Shown here piece after piece: positions 31,775-44,857 of a stretch of 48,351 bases of DNA (positions within the stretch are counted from its first letter, which is position 1; every line of letters starts with the position of its first letter). A program made the position numbers and the translations under genes. The DNA lies in contig LUCW03002011.1 of assembly GCA_001586965.3 (NCBI GenBank), positions 1 to 48,351 of the forward strand. The letters are read 5' to 3'. Source of the DNA: Sphaeroforma sirkka (taxonomy: Eukaryota > Opisthokonta > Ichthyosporea > Ichthyophonida). The notes beneath the pieces were generated by a model. It was not told the DNA's origin, made no database searches, and worked only from the letters and a program-made list of their open reading frames with translations.

Positions 31775-33959
31775 ATGTTGAGCGACGAGTTACTGAATAC
31801 ACTAGGTCCCTCACAACAGCCGCGGTGGATAGAGGTGTATGACCTCACTGGGCCTAATATGGTACTAACTCGAGCCAGGCGAGCACAGCTTGCGAAAGAG
31901 AACTCCTCATTGCTGACAGCCAATCCCTCAAGCACTGTACCAGGAATCAAGCAGGAACCTTTAGCCGCGGGTTTGCCTAGCATGTATACGGATGCGTGTG
32001 CAGATGGGCAGCCGAATAAGAATGACATGGTTGTCCCCTCAGTGGATGCTGATTGCATGGCATCTCAAGCTGATATGCCGAAAAAAATAGATGGAGAAAC
32101 ACAACGGAAACTTCAGGCAAAGATCACCTCCAAGAATGAGATGTTCAGTTCTATCAGAAAACGTTGCAGAAAGAAGAAAGGTGCATGCTGGAACAAGAAG
32201 AAGTCGTGTGCATACATATATCCCTCAGGAGACCGTGTTCGCATATTTCCTGGGCAACGTCAGACAGAAAGTATTGCAGAGGTTCTAGAAAGCTCGCCAG
32301 AGTTTTCCCCGTCGCCCACCCAGCGCTATGCGGGCTCTTTAGAACCAAATCAATCTGTGTCGTATGCAAAGAGATTACCTACTACATTCCGTCGATGCCA
32401 GCAAGACAATATCACTGGTGCACAGTGCTTGTCAGCCACTGGCCATGATGTGACGTCGAGCGTACAGCCAGATTTGGACGCCGGCACAGACACCCAAATA
32501 ATCCCGGTTGCGGTATGTACACGAATGAAGCATTCTGTAAGACCTCGTATCGCAGATGACTGAACGATGTAAATACTCGCATAATCGTGCGCACTAAAAC
32601 TGCCTGCGTCCCTTCGGAATGTTGACGATCCCAGATGAAGCAAGTGCACGTGTGACTGGCACAACCAATTCCATTGGTTCGCAACTAGTAGAGATTGATG
32701 CAAAGTACTCGCAGTCCGTTCTCGAGCAGTTCAAGAACGCACATCTAGCCCACTTATTCATATTCATGATCGTAGTGATCGCAGATGTGATGAAAGTAAA
32801 CGTAAGTGTCACGGTAGAGGCTGGGAGAGGTGTACTGTTCTCGCTCACTCGCTTCGGAAAAGTGCTGGCACGCTCAATCGCTCGAATGGATATAGAGCCG
32901 CTCATAGACCGTCGAAAACACCAATGGAGTTGTACAGTACTTCTGCTGCCATGCTAAGCAGCAAACAAACAATCGTGCACAGCACACATGTAATATAAAT
33001 TTAGTCTTCGATTTTTTACATACAGGTGGACTCTACAGTTGCGAATACTGGCGCTGAGGTACCCGGCGCCGATCCCACCATAGTAGAGGGGACTTTTCCG
33101 ATAGTCAATGAAATACCTGAGAGCACCACGGCTGAAACAACTACAGCGGCATCGAGTTCGCCCTTGAAACGTGCTCTGAAAGTGCATATGAAAGTGTGTA
33201 TTACTGCTGTGTGGTCTCGCCGACAGACTGACCATTGGTACAATTTTTATCTGTTTGAAGGGCTTGGCTGAGGACTTAGTTATAGACTTGTGGGAAGCTT
33301 GCCATATTTCACTAACTTTTGCAATTATCATAATATCGTTGAAGCCTGCCGGAAACAGCCTGGAGTTGACTGCGCAACTGGAATTAGGAGTGAAGTCCCA
33401 GCTTTTGAAACAGGTTAATATTTTACGATTTTTAATGTTTAGGTGCGTTGTAGTATGTAGCAATGTGTAGGATGAATTTGCGTATGTTGAGCTCGTTCTC
33501 ACAGTACGCTTTCCAACACTTAGTATGTATTGCATTTGTAGCTTCATCGTATGGATACCCTGCATGAATCAAGTGAAATGGCTTCTGCCCTTTCGGTCAC
33601 GCTATTTACTCAAGGTGGTTTAATGTGAACTACAGGTAATGCAAGGGAAGGTTAGGATCCTACAATGGGCACTAAGTAACCACCATCTCATGGGGAGCTT
33701 TGAATACACCAATGGGTCTAGTCATCCCATAAATTCTACGAAGCTTGTTCGTGAGATTTTACTTGCGTTCATGAAGGGGAAGGGGAGGAAGCTGCCCGCC
33801 ACATACCGGCTTCAACACACTACACAACCCGTCAATAAGGGTTTCAGTGAGTTCTGTGGCGTTCTTCGTGAGTACATACACATGCTCACAGGAAGTGCTC
33901 CGTCTATCGAGGAGATAAAGGGTGGTCAGACGGCAATATTCTACGAGAGTAACGAGTGA
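31775..33959 (+). CDS. Multi-exon gene of unknown function
   Basis: Probable exons: 31775-32512 (GTATGT donor), 32635-32801 (GTAAGT donor), 33026-33193, 33345-33413, and 33636-33959 ending at TGA. The last three joins are all phase 0 with AG acceptors, including TTTTTTACATACAG at 33025. Exon 1 codes for 246 residues with a basic cluster (RKRCRKKKGACWNKKK), possibly nuclear. Exon 2 has a hydrophobic run (HLFIFMIVVIADVM). Exon 3 is Thr/Ala/Ser-rich. The last exon (QGKVRILQWALSNHHLMG, KLVREILLAFMKGKG, FCGVLREYIHMLTG) looks globular and helical. The exon 1 to exon 2 join is off by one base in this model, so an exon is missing or a base is wrong. I recognise no family. Confidence 0.5.
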
Positions 33960-35354
33960 GAGACTCAGAAGTGCAAACGTGTATCCATCCGATAAAGACT
34001 TTGTGAGGCCCGGTGAGAGCCAATAAACACGCACTTCGGACGTACGTTTCCATCGGGTTTGTTGATGAAGTAAGGCTGAAAAGCTCTTGGGTACGGTTTG
34101 CAAATTTCAAGCAGAGCTACTGACTACTATACTCGCGAAAGCGATAGGCTATGTCGACTTTGATCACGAATAAGAGTGAATTGTATTCTAAGGTTTAGAA
34201 GTGAACTGGTAGCTATCATCGAGCACGCTGAAGCGCTTCAACATGATCTGATTACATATCAACTTATGACTTGATTGCCCTTTATTATTAGCCGTGTCAG
34301 TGACGTCGACCTCGAAGACTACATATGGTGTGGCGCATTATGTGTAAATGTAGGTCTATCTCAGCCACGCTAAACATGCAAATGCCATATATATTCTACG
34401 CGATTTCTATCGAGTACATATTGCAGCGACAACCTTTCCTATAGGATAAGCAACATTTAATAGGCTGTAGAGTGTAGTTCAATCCTATTTTCCGTGTCGA
34501 TTTGTATGTCTATGTTATAATGTCGCATACAACTCTCATCTTGCGGAGAGCACCGGACGCATCGTGCACAGTACATTGTGCAAAATACCCATACATGTGC
34601 ACTTCGATATGTTGTGGAATGACGTCTGTAATTGTCGCACCACTCTTGTCGCTTTCAGCGCGTATAGATACCTTAGATTCTCTAGAATGTGCTACTTAAG
34701 CAGATTATTCAGTTCTCCAGCGAGCTGCATCGAGTCTAGTTCCGCATGTGCTAAACAGTTATCTTTTGCGTATTGTAACCTCACATATGAAAACATATCA
34801 TGGAACAAGCCTCTCCAGATCTTCAGCGGCAGGTATCCTGTCTGCATTCACGTATTAGTCAGATGGTGTCTCATTTAGCGTATACTTATGCATGTACACA
34901 CACGATGGTAAAATCTGCGTATATCATTCCAATTTTTTCCGAATCTATCATTTGTAATTCCTGACACATCGCGTTGCTCTCCTGCTCTATATCGTCACGC
35001 AGATTATAAACAAAGGATATTACTACATGTGTAGTCCATTCAAATCTTCCGCGATCTGTATAGTGTCTATGTCCTCGTGTGTCGCACAGCTATCTTCTCG
35101 TAAAGCGGGGCAACTATTCACAGGATGATCTAGCGTGGAAGCCATGTGATCTGCATAAATCATCAAAATACATGGTCATCGACCAACATTAATATGTGAT
35201 TTGATATATGTACCACTCTGTTGTCCTGCTCCGACAGATTTAAAGGCTCAAGGTGAGTTTTAAAGATCTTGTAATAAAAAAATTGCCTTCAAGATGGGGT
35301 ACCTTCGCAGAATGCACATGTTATCATACATTTCAATGGCATGAACAAGCCGAT
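33960..35354. other. Intergenic region, no gene seen
   Basis: Mixed composition. Overlapping frames at 34502-34878 show no motif. The 3' flanks of two convergent genes meet here. Confidence 0.5.
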
Positions 35355-38300
35355 CTATCCTGTGAAGCACTTACGAGAATGAAGAGCTAACGAACGCAAG
35401 AAGGCCATCCGCATACGATTGGTGTTGATTCCGAAGTCTCTCTTCTCTGACCTTCTGTCTGGGGACCAGTGGTTGAGTACCGAGTGGCACAGGATGTTCT
35501 TGACTGATGCGTTATTAAAGGTCTGAAAGATGTACAGCAGAAGTGCGAAGGCGTAAAGTGGTTAAATATCAGTAATCTTCTGTCCCAAATTGTGTTGACG
35601 GCTATACTAAAGTCTTCAGAATATCTCATCGAATTGGTCTTCAAGCTCCAGCCAGTATCTTACATGTTTAAAGAGGTCAACAAATGGACATCACAAAGCA
35701 ACAATATTTTCCCTTTCAGGCAGCTGCACACCTTTTCGAAGAATTTCTCGTGGTCTATATAGAAACTTGTGTGGTAGAAATTCACACAGTTCATTAGTGA
35801 GTTGTTGAATGTCACATTATCAAAGCTTGCCCGTTGATGCAGTTCAAGTACTGGTGACGGCAAGGGGTTGCTTTCCGCGTCGATCTCGCCGCCCAGTCTT
35901 GCACCGATGAATCGCACGTGTATGAGATGAGACCCATCGAATGATGTATGGGCCATCTGTACCAGATCAAATCCGACATTCAACAGCCTCACACTGCGCA
36001 GATCTACGTGCTGCATGTCTGCCTTGGCGAATGAGGTGTCCTCCATTAGCGAGCCGGATAGATTGACCCTGTCGGTGGGTGTTGTGTTCATTAGCCAAGG
36101 TTGGTATTACGAGCTATACCTATGAGTACAAAAACATGTTAAAATTTGTTATACTTATGCACGTAGAAAGGTCACTTCTTGTGTGTCCACTATCATATTT
36201 CCCAGCTCAGCACTGAAACGTGACATACCTTTTGAGTCTAGCTTCCAGGAAGTTGCAACTGTTTATGACGGCATTGCGCATATCTGTTTCGTGCGTAGGC
36301 CAAGCATAGCTAGTTCCTGGAGTCGGGGTGACCGAACGGTGTGCTTTTGTGCCATCGTCGACCACGGATTGCATGTTAAGATGACCAGGAGAATGAGAAT
36401 CTAGATAGTATGAAGCGATGCGATAGAAACAAAGGCAAACAGTATGTGCAGTTTGCCCTACTCCAATTGAATTTGACTCGTTGAGTTATCGGTACCCAGA
36501 CAAGGCACCAAAATCTTACGGTTCTATGGCATACCTGCATCTGATATATTCCGAATAACAGCCCCTTTAAACGTGCAATCGATGAATTGAGAACCAGAAA
36601 ATATGCATCCTAGGAAGTGACCTCTATCGAAGGTGCAGTGCTTGAAAGTGCAATTTCGAAGGTCACATCTCTCGAATCTGACATCCTGCGGTGTATGCAG
36701 GATTATAGTATGGAACCACATATGAAACTTCAAAACATGGAATCCATTTGTTGTTATAATTCCGATTGGTGGCATACGAAAATGAAAAGATCGAATCTTT
36801 GTACGATAACTAAGCTGGCGCTACGACAGATGCAATTCAAGAACGTTACCCTGTAGTACTTTGACATACCGTCATATCGACGTGTGTGAAAGCAGTACCA
36901 AGAAATTGACTCTGAGTCAAGAGCGAGCATGCCAGCGATACGGCCGTGATCTCACTGTATGGTAGCACAAGTACGCGGTCGCACTTCAAGTTGTTCAGAA
37001 TCGGTGCGCTATTTATCATTGTCATGAGCTTTAGACAAAGTGGGAACAGATGTTTGATAGCGGTGAATATGTGCGATAAATACATGCAAAGTTAGTACAA
37101 TTTACATGTACGATCTATGATTGGATCGCATTGCAGTTCCCAAACGGTATTGCATTGATTGATCTTCAGTATCAAACGAATAACACACGCTATGACTATA
37201 CAAGATGAGCATCGCGGTTTTAAACAGCCTCAACCGCGGGCCTTCAACACTCAAGTCAGATACTCAACCCAAAGAAAATTTTCGCCTGGTGAGCAACTGG
37301 ATTTTTACAGCAAAGGTACAATCTCACAAGTGTCAACATCACGTGCAAATAATGCAATCAAAGGATTTCATATACAAATGTTTATCATATAATTCTAAAC
37401 TTCCTTTACCTTCTCCTGGTGGCCTACGACGCAATCGGTCAATCGGGATGACATCGGGGGTAGCGGCTGTATAAATGACAGATAATGAATGAATACACAA
37501 GGATAACACCATAATCCAATGTCCCAATAGCGGAAGGAATTGCGTTGTACTCTGCATTGAAAGACGACCAAGCTTACCACTAGAAAGAAGTTTGCAAGGT
37601 CATAGACGCTAGAGACGTTTGTGTCCGCTGGTATTTGAAGTTTGCCAGTTCGCAGGTAATCTAATATGGGTCCGAAATCCTTGCCTGCAAGATTGACATT
37701 GTTTAGCTGCGAATGCTCTTATCATGAGAGTATATAGCAGAAGTCACACGTGAACTTTCATTTAATAGCTTGTCAAGTAATGCATTGTTCTCGAATGAGA
37801 GAATCACACACTCACCATTGTGATCAGTAAAATACGCCCCTTCATCATCCAAGGACACGGGTACGCGGCCCTCTAACAGTGCGGAGAAGAACGTCTTTTC
37901 ATCCGGGGAGAGTAGTGTACATCGGGTTGTTACGTACTTGTACCCTCCGATGTTGAGCTGTTGAAAAGTTGAATGTGGAGAGTTTAATTAAGATGATATC
38001 TTTAAGTTTTTACCAATCTTGCATAAATAAGCCTAACACATCACAAACAGCACAACAAAACACAGTGGTACGCTGAGCTGTATTGTTTGTAAACATATTC
38101 AACAGGTCTGTGTCAGTTTTGTACTTCTCTATATGTGTGTGGTTAGTTCATCACAGGGGTAGCCAGCAAAATTGTGTGTACTTTGGCATACTGATTTAAA
38201 CGTACTGTATTATTAATGACAGAATTCATATTTGTTATATCACATTATATGCATAGCGTACAAATTCGTATTGCACTGCAACTATCTATATTTTCTGCCA

Positions 38301-38623
38301 ACGATGCATAACACGCTACATTTGAAAATGCAGAATACTCACCTGAGGATTCGGCGGAAACACACAACTATAGCGAGTACATCTACATCTAAACTTTAAT
38401 AAGTTATATCCGAATAAAGGTAACTTTACATTTGTTGACCTCTGCTAAATTAATTTCCAGTATCGGACGAGTCGCTATATACATAATTGTTGCACTATCC
38501 TACACATCTCAATCGCGGTAGCCTATAAAACAATACTCACACAGGTTCCTATTCAATCAACATTAATAAAACTGCCACAATCTGTACAAACAATAAATGC
38601 ATATTTTCTGAACACTTCATCTA

Positions 38624-38660
<37 letters not shown>

Positions 38661-38772
38661 CATGGTCACTTACCTTGACTAGGCTCTCGGGATGTCCTTC
38701 GTCACTCATGGTCTCGTGTGTACGGGATTGGACGTCCTGCTGTGCGGTCTCACTAACTTCTTCGTGACTCAT
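35355..38772 (-). CDS. BTB/T1-domain and pentapeptide-repeat protein (KCTD9-like), nine exons
   Basis: Exons: 38772-38674, 37957-37816, 37684-37578, 37466-37410, 37028-36870, 36685-36535, 36400-36229, 36068-35732, 35522-35355. All splice phases agree and every intron is GT-AG, giving about 463 residues. Exons 2-3 form a KCTD-type T1/BTB domain: LNIGGYKYVTTRCTLL, DDEGAYFTDHNGKDFGPILDYLRTGKL, NVSSVYDLANFF. Exons 5-8 carry pentapeptide-like repeats with a Phe/Cys every five residues (VRFERCDLRNCTFKHCTF, FLGCIFSGSQFIDCTF, VNLSGSL, TSFAKADMQHVDL). KCTD9 pairs the same two domains, and KCTD proteins are cullin-3 adaptor candidates or channel-associated. Exon 4 (57 nt), the exon 8 donor (GTGTGC) and the 3' end are the least certain parts; an alternative ATG lies at 38829. 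Confidence 0.75.
38627..38659. repeat. (AT)n microsatellite in intron 1 of the BTB/pentapeptide gene
   Basis: About 16 AT units, 15 bases from the exon 1 donor on the downstream side. Confidence 0.9.
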
Positions 38773-40092
38773 CCTGTTGAGTAAGTTAATCTTTACCCAT
38801 GTGTAGGTGTTATGGAGATGCAAAAACAAGTTGTGGTTGTGCGATGCCGAACGCTTGATAACTAAAGTTCTAAAAGCGATGTTGCAATTCTTGAAGCGAT
38901 GTTGTTCACTTTATTGACTTTCGGCGTCGAGCAGCTGTCGGCGTATAAACAATCATGAGGCTTGGAGAGAGTTGATCTATCATGTAGATCGTAGCAAAGA
39001 ATGTTTGTTTGATCCTGCAGTACACACTCGTATCTCCGGTTTATCATATTCCATAATAGGCTAGGGCGCTAGGCATATGAATACGAATGACAATAGATTA
39101 GCTGATATCAGAAGAAAACAGCATACCTGTGAACAAACCAATGAGATACGACGTTGCTACTCATAATTTGATTGGGGGATATAGCGCTATTAAAATTGAA
39201 AAAAAAATTGTAGGAAACCCCAACGTTACGCGGCCACTTTTTTCAAAACAAAAAAGACTTCAAGTGTGTTTTACTTCTACTATATTTGTATTGTATTTGG
39301 TATGTATTCAATAACGAGTCTGACAGAAGATCGAGAAAGAAAGTTGTACTGCCTCCCGCACTCCCGCAACAATATGCTGGCTTGAATGGCACATGATTTG
39401 CATTCCGTCCACTAGAGATTTGGCAGTAGTATCAGTACAATATCTTGCAACTATATATATATATATATATGTATGTATTAAAAACATATTTTTTTAAATG
39501 AATCAGTGACAAAATTGTTGGACATATGAGTGCATTGCGAATCAATCATACTAGCATGTAGCAAGTAGACTTATCAGGACATTAATACTCATGCACGCGT
39601 TATAAAACTTTGACTTAACATCGAACTAAAGCCTTTTGATTAACTTAACATCGAACTAAGGGTGAGGAGTTTTCAATAAATCCGTTTACTTAAAGGTATT
39701 TTTCAACCAATGAAAACACATAGTTTTTGTTTTTCGAAAATTCATTAAACAACAAGGTGCTCAGAATTTGTTGTTAAAGGCTAACGAAAAACGAGAATAC
39801 GTACCGTTAAAGTACGTTTGTCGACTGTGACGTAGAATAAGTAAAAACATTTCTTTGGTAGAATGAAAAATCGCCCTTTTACAAATGTGGTGTCAAATGT
39901 TGTGTGTTTTCACTGTTTTGAGCGCTCAACTCAATTGTGCACACTCACATATATGAAGTTGTCAGTTATAGGTAGATCCACACTCGATTATCTATGGAAA
40001 CAGTACAGAGGGAACATAGTCGAATACGAACATAAAACGAAGACCATGAATGAATCATATTGCACAAGTGTTATTGACTCGCAAACTATACC
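38773..40092. other. Intergenic region, no gene seen
   Basis: AT-rich. It has an (AT)n tract at about 39452-39470 and a short direct repeat, ACTTAACATCGAACTAA, at 39613-39629 and 39643-39659. A 90-codon frame at 39863-40135 has no motif. Confidence 0.5.
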
Positions 40093-41672
40093 ATGTCGGC
40101 ATCGCAACAGCAGGCTAATGCAGCATCGAATCTGAATACTTTGGGGACGCAGCACACAAAAATTGACTTCCTCAGGGATTGAAACCAATCCCATGCAGAA
40201 TGCTAGCACATCGCCGTCGAATCAATCGATGGCGATCACTTCTCAAGCGTCTTCGAGCTCTTCAGACTTCACCGGATTTGAATGAAGAGACAGATTTTCA
40301 AGGAGAGACAAAGAGTGCAACGAGGCGCACACAGCAGCCAAATTATTCAGCATGGCTTCGTGAATGGGCTTACAAAGAACACATACGAAGGGAAGAGATG
40401 CTAGATCTTACCATTAGAGGAGTACCTGTCAAACGTGATGCAGCAGGTGAAATTGTGTATTCACGAAATCATGTTTATGATGTAGTTGACAAGAAGGGGT
40501 TTAGCGTCCAGTCCAAACAGCGAATAATTCAGGTGTTATATGATAATGATAGAGCGACAACTGGCTCTCCTAATTGGCTCTCGACCGCTCTAAACATAGT
40601 AATAAGCAAGACAAATGTGAAGAAAGACAAACAAGAAATTCCAGTAGAACAGAAGGATGAGGCGATGACGCTTCGAAAGACTGACAATGCATTTGCACAA
40701 TTCTGTGCAATTATTACGGATGAGAAACCCTACGATGGGCTTGTATCACTAGAAGAGTGTGATACACGAGCTATGCTTGACAATAAGGCTACCGGAGACA
40801 TTGGGTCGATGTAACTCAAGATTTTATGAATACCGATTATGCATGGAACATGACAACGAAATAATTATTAGTGATGGTGAATCCGATACAAGCGATTCTG
40901 ACAGCGATGATGATAATGTTGACGATGCTATTCTGCAAGCACAAGTAACTAAGCACGCTGACAAGTTAGCTGAACGGCGTAGAAATAAGTCACAGTATCC
41001 AGCCTCTCCTCCACTCGAACAGTGGAAAAATAACTGAGATGTCCTGAATGCTATCGTCAATCCTATGGATATGATATTTACAACACAGGCCCGAAAGATG
41101 TTTGGAGACATTATTTGCAAGACAGCCGTGAGAAACATACTAATCTCTTGGTGGAAAGTTGCCCAATCTAGCTTTACTATTGTGCAAACAAAAAAAGAAA
41201 AATCTGGCCATTATGCGCCCACATTTATGGATTTCTTTAATGGCAAGATTTGTGCACTGATGTTGTACACGTACATATTGCCACGTGGGGAGGGTGCTTT
41301 AGAAGCACTCTGTGCTGTTGCTGGAGGTCCACTAACTACTGGGATGTCTAGTGCGATTGAATGTGAAGACACAAAAATTTCTGATTGCGCTGACTCCGGT
41401 GTTTCCACAACATCAACCGGACGTACACGCAGCGTCAAACATGAAAAGGAGCTAAATAGGAAAGAACAGGCTATGAAAGAATTGGAGCGTTCAAAGTAAA
41501 GCGACGAAACTATGAACAAACCATTTTTAAAGGAGGTACAGATGCTCATTGATAGCGACAACGTGCGAGACATAGCTACACTTTCGAAAGAAATACTGAA
41601 ACTCAAGAAAGCTATACTAGAATTTGATGGTGTTGAAGAGCTAGAAAGAATGTTTACCAAAGCAGTCCAAAA

Positions 41673-42073
<401 letters not shown>

Positions 42074-42623
42074 TGTAAACTTCGATGGAAATTACTAGGT
42101 TTCAAACTATAATAAACTAAAATACAATTTAATCAGTTACGACTTAGCAGTGGTAGCTTGTGTAAGAATGATCGGGACTGCCTCTTGTTAAGAGCCTAAA
42201 TATCCTCGATCACACAGGGCGTACCTCTAGCTGTTTTTTTTTATTGAATGATTTTCACTAGAAGTACTAAGTGTTCATGACCACTTGCTTAATTTGTAAA
42301 TAGACATAATAACGCAAGTCACGTTAATACATTAGCTGATATAAATAAAGTTCCATCTGAAGAAAAGTTGAAAAAAGAAAAAGACTTATTGGATTATAAA
42401 ATTTAGTTTATGATATCCTACATCTACTAATGTCTCAAATAGGTACAAGCAGATGAGTCATACCAAATACTCAGGCTATTGGAGCCATCAAAGTGAATTT
42501 AGAACACTTTGGAAATTTTGGAAAAAAAGAGTTTGTACTGAATTATTTAAAATACAAATAAAACCAATGTATTATCTCAATTGATCTTGATATTTTAGAC
42601 TGACCGGAGGCCGTATTTCTACA
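42074..42623 (-). repeat. 3' LTR of copy 3 (550 bp)
   Basis: Same ends as the other LTRs (TGTAAAC and TTTCTACA on the plus strand). About 46 bases are missing relative to 5117-5712, between two GATT words (after 42394). The adjacent internal sequence on the minus strand (AAAGCTACTGGGGGCTA before TGTAGAA) has only a short purine tract as candidate polypurine primer. Confidence 0.85.
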
Positions 42624-42710
42624 TAGCCCCCAGTAGCTTTTAGAACTACGAACGTACGTTAAGATACGATCTAGTTGGTAAAGCGAAAACCAAAGTAAAA
42701 ACGGTTTCGG

Positions 42711-43284
42711 TCATGACTTATCGAGTAAGTATGTGCCTATATGTACGAGTTCAAGACTCATGTTGTACTCTATGTCGTTTAGTATTTGGTCCAGTAACCA
42801 TTTCCGATGTAGGCGCCTTACGTTTATTATTTGGTAAGGTAATAGCCAAAGGCTGTTCTTCATTAGTAAGTAAGTTTGAACAATTTTCTGCACTGTTGGT
42901 AAGCAGATCAGAAAGTTTAGTCACGTAGGAAGTAGGTGGCAAATAGGGAATTTCAGATCCGTCAGGGTTTGTAGTCACCTGAGGAAACCCTTTTCGTTTA
43001 TCTCGTGTGTTCTTATGTAAACGCTTATTCCATTTCTTATTAAAGATACGAAGAAAGTCGCGAGATTCACGAAATGCATCGGAGGTTAGCCAAGCTACTG
43101 TCCCATCCATGAAACGGGTCTTGTAGTAAGTGTAACCGTCTTCGGATGTTTTGTCAATTATATCTTTGACTTGTGACTCCATAACTGGTACATCAGAATC
43201 AAATGAGCGAGCGAATGAGAGTTCGGAGGTAGGGATACGGTGAGTGCCTAGATTGGTTGCGCTAGTACCATCAATGTTATTCAC
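42711..43284 (-). CDS. C-terminal end of pol with chromodomain-like segment, copy 3
   Basis: A 177-codon frame from 43284. The central part, VKDIIDKTSEDGYTYYKTRF then DGTVAWLTSDAF then FLRIFNKKW, follows the chromodomain layout: I-L-D...Y-x-V-K-W, a Trp near the third strand, and a C-terminal helix with Leu/Phe-x-x-F. It is followed by a basic tail (NKRLHKNTRDKRKG, NNKRKAP, NTKRHRVQ) that may serve as a nuclear signal. In chromoviruses this domain follows integrase and steers integration to chromatin marks. It is joined to integrase through an unread 180-base stretch (43285-43468) with a frame change. The chromodomain assignment is by pattern and moderate. Confidence 0.5.
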
Positions 43285-43468
43285 TTCGTAAGTATCACTC
43301 TTCTCGTCATGATAGGAAATAACAAAAGGTACTATCGTCTTAGAAGAGAGTTCGGTAACGTTGGCGTTTCGATTTATAATGTTAACGTAATCGCCGACTT
43401 TGAACTGAACAATGTTCTTAGTGTTATTCCATCGGTCATACGCTTTAAGTAGGACGCGATTCTTGTGC

Positions 43469-44491
43469 TCAGTAAACAGGGGTAAACAACGTTCTGCTTA
43501 TGCTCGATCCTTTGTAGCCACGGGGTAACGTGTTTCTCGGGCGCAGTTTTATCAAGCGTTGCTTGTAATTCACTATAGCGGCCAAAGAAATGGTGAAACG
43601 GAGTGTTCCAGTTTGAGGATTCATGCAGTTATTCATTTGAGTCTGAACCCATTTCAAATGATAAGGCCACATATCCTCAACGTCGTCTAGTGCGGTACGC
43701 AAGAGTTTCTTAAGTTCTCTATGACGTGTCTCATTTGCACCCTGCGTTTGAGGTTTGTAAGGAACACCACGCCTATGGGTCATGCCTGATACGAGTATAA
43801 GTGCCTCCATTACGTCGGTACAAAACTCACTACCGTTATCAGAACATAGTACTCGGGGGAAACCGAAGTCATTAAAGACGTGATAGCATAATTCTGCCAC
43901 TGTTTGTGGACGTTTGTTCGGTATTGCATAAAGCAAGTTATAGCCCGAAGCCACACATAAGAAATGACAGATATATACATCGCCAGTATGCTTGGATCGC
44001 GGGAGTTTAACCAAATCGACTATGACTCGGCGCATCGGTTGGTCTTCTGTCACACTTTTTAGGGGTACCCAACCGTATCGCTTGATCTGGTTCTTTTCAC
44101 AATCAGTACAGCGTCGGTATACTTCACGTATGGTTTCTTTCAGCGCCGGGTGATCAAGCCCTGCACGAATAGCCATTTTATAAGTATGCTCATATGCTCG
44201 ATGCGTTAAATTATGTATAATTTTAACTCTACTTTCGAGCTCCTCTAAGTCAGTCAGATTCTGCGTAACGCTGGCTGGATGAACCATAGTCCTGTTGGAA
44301 AGGGCAACCTCAGTATCAGGAGGGGTAGAGTCCTGAGATACATAATTGACAACATTGGATTGTTGAAGTATCTTCTTCAGTTGTTTCGCAACTCCTGGCT
44401 GTTCTTTAAGCAGCGCTTTAAGTAGTTGAGTGCGAGCTTCAGGTTCTCTTAGAGTTTTGAGTCTTTGATCCATGGCCTTAGCTAGTTCCAT
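43469..44491 (-). CDS. Integrase (HHCC zinc finger and DDE core), copy 3
   Basis: Open for 340 codons. HHCC finger: His 93, His 97, Cys 128, Cys 131 (HNLTH...RRCTDC). The catalytic triad is Asp 159 (VIVDLVK), Asp 218 (CSDNGSEF) and Glu 254 (GANETRHRE), with exactly 35 residues between the last two, as in retroviral integrases. It would insert the cDNA in the nucleus. The N-terminal 90 residues are the Lys/Glu-rich leader also found at 4500-4626. The C-terminal 30 residues after GTLRF are out of frame because of a run change near 43600, so the real protein continues into the chromodomain-like segment. Confidence 0.9.
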   Translation of the reverse strand: MELAKAMDQRLKTLREPEARTQLLKALLKEQPGVAKQLKKILQQSNVVNYVSQDSTPPDTEVALSNRTMVHPASVTQNLTDLEELESRVKIIHNLTHRAYEHTYKMAIRAGLDHPALKETIREVYRRCTDCEKNQIKRYGWVPLKSVTEDQPMRRVIVDLVKLPRSKHTGDVYICHFLCVASGYNLLYAIPNKRPQTVAELCYHVFNDFGFPRVLCSDNGSEFCTDVMEALILVSGMTHRRGVPYKPQTQGANETRHRELKKLLRTALDDVEDMWPYHLKWVQTQMNNCMNPQTGTLRFTISLAAIVNYKQRLIKLRPRNTLPRGYKGSSISRTLFTPVY

Positions 44492-44857
44492 GTTTTTTAC
44501 GATCTAATGCCGTTTCAATCGGCATTACCTCGACTGCAATCTTGTTGGGTGCATGTGTTGTACGAGTCTTGAGCTTTTGTTCAAACTCTTTAGACTCCTC
44601 TAGTTTAGCTAAGAATTCGGTTGAGGGTTTCCACTTAGTGGTACCTGCAGGACCGATGCGACAAACAATGGTGTGTTCCCAAGGTGTCTTCTTAATAGAA
44701 TAGGATCCCTGATACAAAAAAACGTGTCGGTTTCACGGTCGACATAAATAGGTTCGTCTTGAATCATATTAATTAAATCACGTATCCATGGGTCGGAGTT
44801 ACGTAAGGGACAACACAGCGTAATGGTAGACTTAGTAATATTAACATAATTTAACAA
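44492..44857 (-). pseudogene. Methyltransferase-like module C-terminal half and linker, copy 3
   Basis: Two overlapping frames: 44857-44609 (ITLCCPLRNSDPWIRDL, after the NPP motif) and 44717-44478 (YQGSYSIKK, EFLAKLEESKEF). They are split by an extra A in the run near 44717-44723 and another at 44497-44500. Unit 2 (12541-13207) reads the same protein in one frame. Confidence 0.7.
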
